Below, piece after piece: positions 21,254-43,437 of a stretch of 64,000 nucleotides of DNA. The notes under the pieces are model-generated. The model made no database searches, was not told the DNA's origin, and saw only the letters and a program-made list of their open reading frames with translations. The DNA comes from Deinococcus carri (GTDB taxonomy: Bacteria > Deinococcota > Deinococci > Deinococcales > Deinococcaceae). The translations under genes were made by a program, and so were the position numbers. Position 1 is the stretch's first letter; every line of letters begins with the position of its first letter. The stretch spans positions 64,501 to 128,500 of the forward strand of contig NZ_BAABRP010000008.1 of the NCBI RefSeq assembly GCF_039545055.1, written 5' to 3'.

Positions 21254-21715
21254 TCAGGACCCTGCCTTGGCCAGGATGACCTTCCCTGTCACACCCACAA
21301 TCCTGACCTCCAGGGAAGCAACGCTGCTGTTTGGACTCTGGATGGTGAAGACGCTGCCCGTGGCTCCCAGTTCGCCATAAGGGGCCTGATAGTTGACAGT
21401 CACTGTTGAGCCACTCCCACAGTTTGATGTACAGAGTAAGGTCACATTGTTTGGTACTGTCCTCGGCTGTCCTCTCACCGTGTAAGAAGTCCCCCCCGCC
21501 GTACCTGGCATGACGAGCGCCACGTCTGTACTCTCCCGCTGCGCCTGCGAACGTGCCCGCCGGAAGTCGGTGGCGACCTGGGTGGCGGCCTCACGCAGCT
21601 CGGCGGTACGAATACTACGGATGATACTGAGGCCGAAGATGCCTGCCAGAATGCCGATGACAGCAATGACGACGAGGACTTCGAGGAGGGTGAAACCAGT
21701 CTGAAAACGGCGCAT
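21254..21715 (-). CDS. Prepilin-like protein, GspH/FimT type
   Basis: 153 aa from the ATG at 21715, which overlaps the upstream stop as TGATG. The leader MRRFQTG precedes FTLLEVLVVIAVIGILAG, and the GspH-like motif REAATQVATDFRRARSQAQR follows. The frame is open to 21799, but that extension lies inside the upstream gene and would place the leader too deep. A Cys pair (CTSNC) sits in the head domain. Confidence 0.84.
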   Translation of the reverse strand: MRRFQTGFTLLEVLVVIAVIGILAGIFGLSIIRSIRTAELREAATQVATDFRRARSQAQRESTDVALVMPGTAGGTSYTVRGQPRTVPNNVTLLCTSNCGSGSTVTVNYQAPYGELGATGSVFTIQSPNSSVASLEVRIVGVTGKVILAKAGS

Positions 21716-24018
21716 CAGAACGAGGTCGCCTTTACGTTGATGGGAATAATATTGAAAAGACGGTTGCTTGAAATCTCGGAAGCCGGTTGAACGTTCCAAC
21801 GTGGGGATACGGGAAAGAATGGGGGTGTGATCCCGCTGTTTAGGCGGCTATCGTAGGTAAAGTCTCTGCCGTACCCGGTATCACCGCCACTGCCACCGTA
21901 AGTGCCAAAAGCACCATACCAGTTCTCAATCAGGCTGCCAATCAACTTGACATTGCCGTTTTGAGGCCGGGTATCGTAGTTTTCCACAGTGGCCTGTCCA
22001 GTACTGGCAATCATGGCGGCGTGAATGTTTATATTTTTGGGAGATGGGTTTTTAAAGACGATATCGCCATTTTGACTGTAAATGCCAAGAACGTTACTGG
22101 GCTTGCGTTTACAGGGCGGGGTCGCCTTTGTCTCGGAGAAGGTGCAGGGCGTTTCCGACATGGTGAGGTCCGAAGAGATGGCGATATCATCCGATGCAGC
22201 CAGGGTGATCTTGGCGAAGGAGGCAAGTGCGGGCGGTGCCTTGTCGAGGGCCCCGGTGGTATCATTGCCGATTCGGGTTGGGCCAGAAATGTTGGAGAAG
22301 TTAGGTGCATAGATAACGCCATTGAAGTTGGACCTGACTGTAGTTGCACTGCTCCAGTTGCCGATGGCGGGTTTCTTCTTAAGGACCATATCTGGTCCAT
22401 AGCGGTATTCTTCGGATACAAGTGTTTCAGAGGGGACGTTGTAGCAGGTTACGGCTCTAATCTGATAACGAGTTTTTCCATAGACTGTGATGGTTTGCCT
22501 AGCGCGATTGCCCTCGATGTAGTCGGGCGTACTGTTGTAAGCAGCAGTAGGCGTATAGTTCCTTCCTGATTTCTTGTCGGCATAAGACCAAGAGCCAGTA
22601 TTGCACTTGCGAGTATTAGTAATCTCCTTTCTGGTAATCGTGATGTATTGATAAATATTCCCCGAAGTTTCGCCCCATCTCCCATTGGCATAATTACTGA
22701 GCGGATTCCCGCTTGAATCGGCTGCTTTCATGGAAAAACTCTCGACCGAAGCGCCGAAGTAGAGACCGCTATCCTTGGCTGCTGCGATCTGGTCGTTCTC
22801 ATTCTCTGGCAGCGGTTTATATGCCGCTGTAAAGTCTGTCTTTGTGTAGTCAATCTTAGTGGTGTCCTGTGTACTCTTAACGAAGTTGACAGTTCTGGGA
22901 GAAGACACAACGAGGTTGGCAAGATATTTGTCACGGTCCTCATCGCTATTGGCTGAATCTGGTGGGGTCTGTGGGCCAGATAATCCTCTGATGTAGACAC
23001 CTGTCTTCTTCTCACAATCCCCACTTTCCGGCCTGCCGTTCTCTGGCAAATCGGTACATCCCACACTGCTCACCTTGTCGAGAAATACTGCACTAGAGGC
23101 ATTATCAAATAGATATTTCTCGTTGGTATGTACTGAGCCATCAAAGCGCTGGCTGGTGAAGTTGACCCCCGGTGCCCCTGCGGGGTCATATGTTTCCTGA
23201 ATACCTGGCTTGGCACGGTGGTGGTTGGTCATCAGCACGTCTTCCAGTAGATTGGGCAGCTGGACCTCGATCCACCAGATGCCGTTGCTGGCACGCGAAG
23301 CCGCCAAGATGCGTTGGGTGGAGTTCTCCTGGCCCCTGGTTTTGGCACTCAGCACCCCGAAGTAAAAGCGATAGCGGGTGGGCGTAAGTTGAACGACGCG
23401 CAAGGCACGTAGATTCAGCTTCCAGTTCGTTCCGCTACGTTCAGTGGTCAGAAGAGTCTTCCACCACGCCTTAAGGACGTCTTCATCGTTAGTATCGGAG
23501 GGACGTTCGGTCGAAAGCTCCAATGTCTCATAAGCTTCTGGTGTTATGATGTCAGCCAGAACCTGAAACTGATTTGGATTGTTCGCGATACTATTGACCG
23601 TACACTGCTTGGCATCCGTGAAGATATCCGAGTCTTGTTCGGAACGCGCCGTATTGAACTCTGTAATCGTCGCCCAGGTGTTCGTGGAGGCGTCGTAATT
23701 ACAGAACTGCTCAGCATAGGCCTGTAGCTCTGCCTTGGTAGTAGAGGGGGGGACAAGAATATTCGTGATAGTGGTGCTATTTGGTCCGGGCCGGGTCGGG
23801 CTCAGAATAGTCTGATAATCGCGCAGTCGCTGTGTCATGACTGCCATCCCCGATTCCGCCGCATACTGTGCCCTGAGCGTTGCCGCCTGATCCGCTGTAT
23901 TCTGCCGACTACCCAGGCCCAGGCGCAGTGTGGCGGCCAGGATGCCGGCCAGCAGCAGCAGGGTGAACAGCACCACCAGAATCATGGTTGCCCCCTGTGT
24001 CGAACGTGAGCCTCTCAT
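21715..24018 (-). CDS. Large PilX-like minor pilin with long passenger region
   Basis: 767 aa. The N-terminus resembles PilX/DUF4900 proteins: short basic start, GATMILVVLFTLLLLAGILA hydrophobic helix, then AAESGMAVMTQRLRDY. The remaining 700 residues are Asn/Ser/Thr-rich with a few paired cysteines (TDLPENGRPESGDCEKK region) and look like an extracellular passenger. It heads the pilin operon. The DNA from about 21720 to 23900 is clearly AT-richer than the rest of the window and uses many A/T-ending codons. It could be an adhesive pilus-tip component; that is inference. Confidence 0.75.
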   Translation of the reverse strand: MRGSRSTQGATMILVVLFTLLLLAGILAATLRLGLGSRQNTADQAATLRAQYAAESGMAVMTQRLRDYQTILSPTRPGPNSTTITNILVPPSTTKAELQAYAEQFCNYDASTNTWATITEFNTARSEQDSDIFTDAKQCTVNSIANNPNQFQVLADIITPEAYETLELSTERPSDTNDEDVLKAWWKTLLTTERSGTNWKLNLRALRVVQLTPTRYRFYFGVLSAKTRGQENSTQRILAASRASNGIWWIEVQLPNLLEDVLMTNHHRAKPGIQETYDPAGAPGVNFTSQRFDGSVHTNEKYLFDNASSAVFLDKVSSVGCTDLPENGRPESGDCEKKTGVYIRGLSGPQTPPDSANSDEDRDKYLANLVVSSPRTVNFVKSTQDTTKIDYTKTDFTAAYKPLPENENDQIAAAKDSGLYFGASVESFSMKAADSSGNPLSNYANGRWGETSGNIYQYITITRKEITNTRKCNTGSWSYADKKSGRNYTPTAAYNSTPDYIEGNRARQTITVYGKTRYQIRAVTCYNVPSETLVSEEYRYGPDMVLKKKPAIGNWSSATTVRSNFNGVIYAPNFSNISGPTRIGNDTTGALDKAPPALASFAKITLAASDDIAISSDLTMSETPCTFSETKATPPCKRKPSNVLGIYSQNGDIVFKNPSPKNINIHAAMIASTGQATVENYDTRPQNGNVKLIGSLIENWYGAFGTYGGSGGDTGYGRDFTYDSRLNSGITPPFFPVSPRWNVQPASEISSNRLFNIIPINVKATSF

Positions 24019-24160
24019 ACAACCCAGTTTGCGGGGGGCGGGGGCCGTGGCCTATCCCCTGAATTGGGGGGCGGGTGAAGCTTCCTTCACGCCTTTCTCG
24101 CGCGGCTGCGATATGGCCGGGCCAGACTGCGTGTCTCATCCCCCATCAGGAGGTAGCCGC

Positions 24161-24373
24161 ATGACTGGACCCTACAACCGTCCCCCCGCTCCCGCGTCCG
24201 AACCGACCGACACGCCCGCGCCATTGCCCGAGCGTCTGCCTGGCGGCACCGAACCCGGCCCCATCATGGACCCCCCCATGAACCCCGACCTGCCCGGCAT
24301 GCCCGAGCCGACGCCGACCGACAACCCGGACACACCGGGGCTGCCGAGTCCTACGCCGATGCCCGCGATGTAG
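24161..24373 (+). CDS. Small proline-rich hypothetical protein, 70 aa
   Basis: Strong Shine-Dalgarno AGGAGG (24149-24154) 6 bases before the ATG at 24161 defines this short gene inside a longer open frame. The protein is about one third proline ([40 protein letters not shown]), acidic and probably disordered, with no signal peptide. It is divergent from the pilin operon. Function is unknown. Confidence 0.65.
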   Translation: MTGPYNRPPAPASEPTDTPAPLPERLPGGTEPGPIMDPPMNPDLPGMPEPTPTDNPDTPGLPSPTPMPAM

Positions 24374-24375
24374 GA

Positions 24376-24445
24376 ACGTCGAGAAACCCAGGGGTCGAGG
24401 AGTCGAGAGAACGGTACTTTTCTCGACTCCTCGACCTTTCGACGC
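24376..24445. repeat. Palindrome built from TCGAG words
   Basis: Left part carries GTCGAG, GGTCGAGGAGTCGAGAG. Right part carries CTCGACTCCTCGACC and TCGAC. It lies precisely between convergent genes ending at 24373 and 24446. Confidence 0.62.
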
Positions 24446-25156
24446 CTAGCCCCCCAGCAGCGTATGCCCCTGTTCGCGCAGCCAGCGCCGCCAGCAGGCG
24501 TGGTCGGGCATCAGGCGGGCCACGTGTGCCCAGTAGCGGGGGGAGTGGTTGAGTTCGAGCAGGTGGGCGGCCTCGTGCAGGGCGACGTAGGCGGCGACCT
24601 CACGTGGGGCGCGGGCGAGGGACCAGTGCAGGCGGATGATGCCCGCAGCAGTGCAACTGCCCCAGCGGGTGCGGGCACCTGTCAGCCTGACCTGCCGCAG
24701 CCGCTCACGTGCGCCCAGCGCGTCCGCGTACCCTTCGGTCAGCACGCGCAGTTCGGGGAGGGCGGCCCGGCGATACCAGGCCTCGACCTGCCGGGCGACC
24801 TCGGGCGGGTCGCCTGCTCCCGCCTGCACCTCGTGCCCCCGGCGGGTGGGTGTGCGGAGGCCGGGGGTGAGCCGCAGGGTCAGCGTCTCCCCGAAGAAGG
24901 GCAGGGGCGAGCCGTCCGTGAAGGGTGAGGCCTTCACCTCCCGCGCCGCGTAGGTGGCGAGGTGGCCTTCCGCCCAGGTGCGTTTTGTCTCCACGAAGTC
25001 CTGAATCAGGGCGAGAGGTGCTCTGGCAGGCGCGTAGACGGTCACGCGGCCCGGTCCCACGCTGAGGGCCAGGGTGCGGCGGCGGGCACTGCGCTTCAGC
25101 TCCACGGGAACGCCCCCGACAGTCCAGTGGGGCTGGGGTCGGGGGCGGGCGCTCAT
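24446..25156 (-). CDS. YgjP-like (DUF45/SprT-related) zinc metallopeptidase domain protein
   Basis: 236 aa. The N-terminal half has the family block [16 protein letters not shown]. The C-terminal half has ARTRWGSC (the WGSC motif) and the zinc motif [16 protein letters not shown], where H-E-x-x-H plus a third His match the YgjP fold. Cellular role is not established for the family. It ends inside the TCGAG palindrome. Confidence 0.85.
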   Translation of the reverse strand: MSARPRPQPHWTVGGVPVELKRSARRRTLALSVGPGRVTVYAPARAPLALIQDFVETKRTWAEGHLATYAAREVKASPFTDGSPLPFFGETLTLRLTPGLRTPTRRGHEVQAGAGDPPEVARQVEAWYRRAALPELRVLTEGYADALGARERLRQVRLTGARTRWGSCTAAGIIRLHWSLARAPREVAAYVALHEAAHLLELNHSPRYWAHVARLMPDHACWRRWLREQGHTLLGG

Positions 25157-25186
25157 GCGCCCATAAGAGCGCAGGTGGCCTGGGGC

Positions 25187-26053
25187 TTACAACTGGCCGT
25201 AGTTCTTGTTGAAGGTGTCGCAGGTGTTGGGGTTGCCGCTCTTGAAGCCGGTCATGAACCACGTCTCGCGCTGCTGGCTGGTGCCGTGGGTAAAGGAGTC
25301 GGGCACCACGTAGCCCTGGCCCTGGCGCTGGAGGGTGTCGTCACCGATGGCGGCGGCGGTGTTGATGGCCTCGCGCACGTCGGCCTCGGTCAGCTTGGCG
25401 AGGTCGGTCACGTGGTTGCCCCACACGCCCGCGAAGCAGTCGGCCTGAAGTTCCAGGCGCACGCTGAGGCTGTTGGCCTCGGCCTCGCTGCGGGCCTGCT
25501 GCTGGGCGCGGGTGACCTGATCCGCGATGCCCAGTTCGTTCTGCACGTGGTGGCCGACCTCGTGGGCGATCACGTAGGAGTAGGCGAAGTCGCCGCCGCC
25601 GCCCAGTTGCCGGTCCATCTGGGCAAAGAAGCGGGTGTCGAGGTACACCTTCTGGTCGAGGGGGCAGTAGAAGGGGCCGACCGCGCTGCTGGCCTGGCCG
25701 CAGGCCGTATTCACGGCGTTGCTGAACAGGTGCAGCTTGGGGGGCGTGTACGTGCGCCCTGCCTGCTGGAAGATGCCCGACCAGACCTGGTTGGTGCTGC
25801 CCAGGATGCGATCCACGAAGTCCACCGTCTCGTCCGACTGACCGCTCTGGGATTGCGTCTGGCTCTGTGTCTGCGTCTGGGTGGAGGTGTCGCCGCCCAG
25901 AATCGAGCCGGGGTTGATGCCGAAGAACATGGCAATCAGGGCGATGATCAGGCCGCCGACGCCACCCACCGCGATGCCGCCGCCGGGCAGCCCGCCGCCC
26001 CCACGCCCGTCCTCGACGCCGCCGCCACTGCTCGGAAGATTTTTCCAGTCCAT
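25187..26053 (-). CDS. YpfJ-like neutral zinc metallopeptidase, membrane-anchored
   Basis: 288 aa of the neutral zinc metallopeptidase (YpfJ) family. A Gly-rich N-terminus is followed by one membrane helix ([20 protein letters not shown], near 25-45), a Gln/Ser/Thr linker, and the catalytic domain with [15 protein letters not shown] and the glutamate in [13 protein letters not shown]. The domain should face outside the cytoplasm. The CxxAS and FYCP cysteines could form a disulfide. The substrate is unknown. Confidence 0.88.
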   Translation of the reverse strand: MDWKNLPSSGGGVEDGRGGGGLPGGGIAVGGVGGLIIALIAMFFGINPGSILGGDTSTQTQTQSQTQSQSGQSDETVDFVDRILGSTNQVWSGIFQQAGRTYTPPKLHLFSNAVNTACGQASSAVGPFYCPLDQKVYLDTRFFAQMDRQLGGGGDFAYSYVIAHEVGHHVQNELGIADQVTRAQQQARSEAEANSLSVRLELQADCFAGVWGNHVTDLAKLTEADVREAINTAAAIGDDTLQRQGQGYVVPDSFTHGTSQQRETWFMTGFKSGNPNTCDTFNKNYGQL

Positions 26054-26226
26054 AGTGTCCCTCTCTCCTTCACGCGGGCCGGAGCTTCCGGCGCGGGTCC
26101 TGCACGTTCACTGCACGTTGTGGCCGCATTCTAGGCGGGCGTATCTGACGGGGTCTTGAGCGAAACTGCACCAAAGGCCAATTCTCCCGCGGGGAGGGCG
26201 CGCGCGGGAGGGTCGAGGGTTCAAAA

Positions 26227-26275
26227 GGTCCAACCGCTCGAACCCCGTTCTCAACGAGGTTTGAGGGGTTGGACC
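26227..26275. terminator. 9-bp perfect inverted repeat downstream of the RND permease
   Basis: GGTCCAACC (26227-26235) pairs with GGTTGGACC (26267-26275); the inner parts (CTCGAACCCC, GGTTTGAGG) pair imperfectly. It stands 30 bases after the permease stop on the minus strand. The 253-bp gap contains nothing else recognisable apart from the upstream region of the YpfJ-like gene. Confidence 0.6.
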
Positions 26276-26306
26276 GTCAGACGATTTACTCCTGCCGCAG
26301 GCCGCC

Positions 26307-29717
<3,411 letters not shown>

Positions 29718-29778
29718 GACGCGCTCCCTTCGGTCGAATTTCGAGGTTGACCGGTCAACCTTTCCACCGGAGTCCGTC

Positions 29779-31068
<1,290 letters not shown>

Positions 31069-31073
31069 GTGCC

Positions 31074-32131
<1,058 letters not shown>

Positions 32132-32135
<4 letters not shown>

Positions 32136-33580
32136 GGACGGGCCTCCGGGGCACTGGGGGTCGGGGGAGTCAGGAGGGTGGGGTCGAGGTCGCCGGTGGC
32201 CTGCATCAGCCGCAGCGAGGCGAGGTAGGCCTGCACACCCGCGCCGTTGAGCGTGAGCTGCGTCTGGGTCACGCTGAGCTGCGCGGCCTGCACATCGAGG
32301 TCGGTCGCCAGTCCGGCAGCCAGCCTGGCCTGCGCAGTGGCGAGGGCGGCCTGGGCGCGGGCCAGGGCGGCGCGGTCGCTGGCGACCCGGTCGAGCGCGG
32401 CTTGCAGGTCGGCGGCGCGTTGCCGCACGTCCAGGTCCACGCTCTGCCGGGCGCTGTCGAGGGCCACCCCGGCGAGGTCCGCACCCACCCCGGCGGAGGC
32501 CAGCGCGGTCTGCTTACCGCCGCCAATCACCGCGAAGCTGCCGCTCAGGGCCAGCGCGAGGCCGGTGGGGCGGTCGGTGGCCTCCTTCAGCGGGAAGCTG
32601 ACCTGGCCGGCCAGCACACCCGTCTTCACGTTCAGGCTGCCCCCCACCACGCGGCCCGCCGTGGTCTGGGTGGTGCCCAGTTCCCCGTACTGCACGCTGG
32701 CGGTGAGGTCGGGCAGCCGGGCGTCGAGCTGCGCGGCCCGCACCTGCGCTTGGGCGTCGGCCAGGTCATTCCGCGCGCGGGCCACCTCGGGCCGGGCGGT
32801 CAGGGCACGCCCAATCAGGGCATCGGGCGCGGCTGGGGCCTGCGGAATGGGCGGCAGGGGGCTGAAGGCGGCGGGGTCGGTGGGCAGCGTGACCGGGCGG
32901 CCCAGCAGGTTCGCCAGGCCCCGCGCGGCGAGGTCGAGGTTGGTGCGGGCCTCACGCTGCGCCGCCTGAGCATCGGCCAGCGCGTCCTGGCGGGCCAGCA
33001 GGCCCTCGGCGCTCAGCACGCCCGCCGCCCGCTGTGCCCCGGCGACCGCCAGTTGCCGCTCGCTCAGCGCGGTCTGGGCGTCGGCCAGCGCGAGGTTCGC
33101 CGCCGCATTCCTGGCCGCGTAGTACGCCTGCACCGCGTTCACGGTGGCCGTCAACTGGGCGGCCCGCAGCTCGGCGGCGGCGCGGCCCAGGTTGCGCTCG
33201 GCGCTGCGAACCGCTTCCAGCGCGGGCGACCAGGGCAGCACGCTGGCCGACGCCTGGGCCGTGAGCGTGGTGCCCAGCGTGAAGTCGCCCGATGAGGCCG
33301 GAACCTTGACCGCCGCCACGTCGGTGCCCACCGTCACGTTCAGCCCGGCACGGGCACGCGCACTGTCCAGCGCCAGCCGCGCACTGCGGTACTGCAATTC
33401 CGCGCTGCGCCAGCCGGGGCTGGACCGCAGCAGGGTCAGGATGTTCTCCAGGGTAAGGGGCGTGGCCGGGGTGGTGGGGGCCGGAGCGGGAGTAGCTGGT
33501 GCTGCTGTCTGGGCCGCGGCCCCCGCAGGGGCGAGCAGCGCCAGCGTCAGCAGCAGGCACGAGAGGGGGGGAGAACGCAT
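32132..33580 (-). CDS. TolC family outer-membrane efflux protein (long paralog)
   Basis: 482 aa with signal peptide ([15 protein letters not shown]) and a Pro/Thr-rich stretch before the TolC repeats ([58 protein letters not shown]). GAGG precedes the ATG by 5 bases. It is the first structural gene after the TetR regulator. Two successive TolC homologs in one operon is unusual; they may form a heteromeric channel or serve different pumps. Confidence 0.87.
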
Positions 33581-33613
33581 GCAAACCTCGGGGAGAGAGA
33601 GACGGGGGTTAAC

Positions 33614-33624
33614 GAGTGGATACT
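33614..33624. promoter_or_regulatory. Putative TetR operator half, site 1 (upstream of tolC)
   Basis: GAGTGGATACT on the plus strand matches 9 of 11 bases of GAGGAGATACT at 34254-34264 in front of the tetR gene. The sites lie in the two promoter regions of the efflux locus, consistent with one repressor acting on both. Confidence 0.35.
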
Positions 33625-33655
33625 TCCTTACGGACCCCAGTACGGGGTTTTCGGG

Positions 33656-34249
33656 TCAGGGTTCCAGGCCGGGCCACAGCACGTCCAGCAGGCCCCGCAC
33701 GAAGCGCCCGGCGTCCAGGGCCTCGCGCCCCGGCTCGGGCGTCATGGACTCGCGGTGGACGTAATGGGTCAGGGTGCCCATCAGGGTCAGCGCCGCCACG
33801 TCGGCGTCCACGGGCCGGACGCGGCCCAGCGCGACCTCGGCGCGCAGGTAGCTCGCCAGGGCGTCGGCGTCCTTGCGGATGGGGTTGCCCAGGCGTTCGA
33901 GCATGGGGTTGTGGGCGGGGGCGTGGCCGCGCGAGAAGATCAGCATCAGGTTGGGCACGATGCGGCCCGCCGTATCCAGAAAGCGCAGGGCGGCCCGTTC
34001 CAGGTTGCGCCGCACGTCGCCTTCCCCGACCAGGCCGGGCAATTCCTCGCGCCAGGTGGCGTAATCCCGCAGGCCGACCGCCTCCTCGAACAGGTCCTCC
34101 TTGGTGGCAAAGCGTTTGAACAGCGTCCCTTCCGAGACTCCGGCGCGGCGGGCAATCTCGGCGGTGGTCGCCGGGAAACCCTGTTCCAGAAACACCTCGC
34201 GGGCCGCCGTCACGATCTGTTCGTCGGTGATGGTGCGGGGGCGGGGCAT
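33656..34249 (-). CDS. TetR/AcrR family transcriptional regulator
   Basis: 197 aa. The N-terminal helix-turn-helix ([19 protein letters not shown], then [20 protein letters not shown], residues about 5-50) is canonical. The all-helical ligand domain follows, with [15 protein letters not shown]. It is located 75 bp upstream of and co-oriented with the two-TolC RND operon, so it most likely represses that operon in a ligand-controlled way. Confidence 0.93.
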   Translation of the reverse strand: MPRPRTITDEQIVTAAREVFLEQGFPATTAEIARRAGVSEGTLFKRFATKEDLFEEAVGLRDYATWREELPGLVGEGDVRRNLERAALRFLDTAGRIVPNLMLIFSRGHAPAHNPMLERLGNPIRKDADALASYLRAEVALGRVRPVDADVAALTLMGTLTHYVHRESMTPEPGREALDAGRFVRGLLDVLWPGLEP

Positions 34250-34253
34250 AAGT

Positions 34254-34264
34254 GAGGAGATACT
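34254..34264. promoter_or_regulatory. Putative TetR operator, site 2 (upstream of tetR)
   Basis: GAGGAGATACT, 5 bases upstream of the tetR ATG. It contains the near-palindrome GAGATACTC and matches the site at 33614-33624. Confidence 0.35.
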
Positions 34265-34309
34265 CGAAAATAGGGCGGCCCCGCTGTGGGGCAGGGCACA
34301 GTGAGGCGG

Positions 34310-35281
<972 letters not shown>

Positions 35282-35414
35282 AGAACCTCCGGGAAGAGCC
35301 GAATCTTTTTGCGGCTCTTCCCCGACGGGAAGGAGAAGGAGAGAAGGTAGTTTCCGTGCAGTGGAAGACTTGCCGGTGCGGTCCTGGGAAGTCTGGAACG
35401 GAGCGGAAACCACC

Positions 35415-37322
<1,908 letters not shown>

Positions 37323-37331
37323 CCTAGAAGT

Positions 37332-37470
37332 GATGGGGGATGAGGGTCGAGAGATCAGGAAAGAAGGCTGCGGGCGGAGGCAGTCTGCTGGTAGGCACAG
37401 GGGCCGTCATCCTCCGAAAGGCGGAGCGGGGCAGGCCCCCTCATCCCTCAGCACCCATCCCTCATCCCTG
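37332..37470. repeat. Inverted GGGATGAGGG words flanking a short spacer
   Basis: GGGGGATGAGGGTCGA near 37335-37350 and repeated CATCCCTCA/CCCATCCCTCATCCC near 37440-37468 are complementary. The element lies between the udk stop and the DUF5693 start. Confidence 0.5.
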
Positions 37471-37473
37471 CCC

Positions 37474-39236
<1,763 letters not shown>

Positions 39237-39308
39237 CGCGGGCGGGCCGATCTGGGGCCGCGCCGCAACCTCCCGAGGGTAGCATTTAGGGGTCAGGAAT
39301 GAGGGGTT

Positions 39309-39431
39309 AGGGCGGTGCTCAGAAAGGTTCGGCAGCCTTTCTGGGCCGAACGAAGTAAGAAACCGTGATAAGGGCGGCGTGAAGTGGAGTTGCTGCCCAG
39401 GACACGCGGCAACGGAACGGAGCGCCGCCCT
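39309..39431. repeat. 123-bp dispersed repeat, copy A (intergenic)
   Basis: Begins AGGGCGGTGCTC and ends GAGCGCCGCCCT (inverted ends). Inside are two hairpins: AGAAAGG...CCTTTCT near the left end and GTTGCTGCC...GCGGCAAC near the right end. About 107 of 123 bases match copy B at 50693-50815 by eye. The remainder of this 378-bp gap contains GTCAGGAATGAG on both sides of the repeat and no gene. Confidence 0.85.
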
Positions 39432-39602
39432 AGGCGTCAGGAATGAGAGATGGGGCCTTTCCTCAACCCTCACGCCTGACCCCTCTGAAAGAAGGCTGTC
39501 AGGGCCGGGGCGTCACTCTGTCACCCATGCCACAGCGCACCCGCTCCAACTGGAAAGACGGCGGTCACATGTCCCCGACCAGGGGCGCGCAAAGGGGGAA
39601 TT

Positions 39603-41160
<1,558 letters not shown>

Positions 41161-41199
41161 CGGCTCTCTGGACATCGTTCCGCCCCCGCCCCTTCATCC

Positions 41200-41239
<40 letters not shown>

Positions 41240-41305
41240 TGCCTCCGGGCAAAGGAGGCCAGTCTGGGCGTGCGGCGGGAGGCTGACGGAATGGACTCTG
41301 GTTCC

Positions 41306-41336
41306 TGAACAGTTCGGGAAAACACCTCACTGTTCA
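41306..41336. repeat. TGAACAGT dyad, copy 2
   Basis: TGAACAGT (41306-41313) and ACTGTTCA (41329-41336) around a 15-base spacer TCGGGAAAACACCTC. Flanks (TTCC before, TCCACCTCC after) match the copy at 60829-60857. Confidence 0.6.
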
Positions 41337-41412
41337 TCCACCTCCGTCCACTCCGTCGGAGTGACACTCGCTTCGCTCGGCTGGGCCTGGAAGCCCAGCA
41401 TCAAGGAGAATC

Positions 41413-42627
<1,215 letters not shown>

Positions 42628-42630
42628 GGG

Positions 42631-42687
42631 AAGCGGTCAGCGGTCAGCTTTCAGCCTTCGGGCTGACCGCTGACGGCTGACCGCTTT
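42631..42687. repeat. Palindrome built from GGTCAGC words
   Basis: AAGCGGTCAGCGGTCAGC on the left and GGCTGACCGCTGACGG, CTGACCGCTT on the right form a long hairpin immediately after the purA stop. Confidence 0.65.
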
Positions 42688-42743
42688 CCCCACAGTCCCC
42701 CACCCCCCCGCGCTCTAGACTCGGTGCAGAAGGAGTTGCCACC

Positions 42744-43355
<612 letters not shown>

Positions 43356-43437
43356 TGGTCATGAGCCGCGTGCCCTGGTAAGAATGAGGGCCTCCCGGTC
43401 TCCTGCCTCGCCTTGCTGCTGCCCGGAGTGCCCCTGA

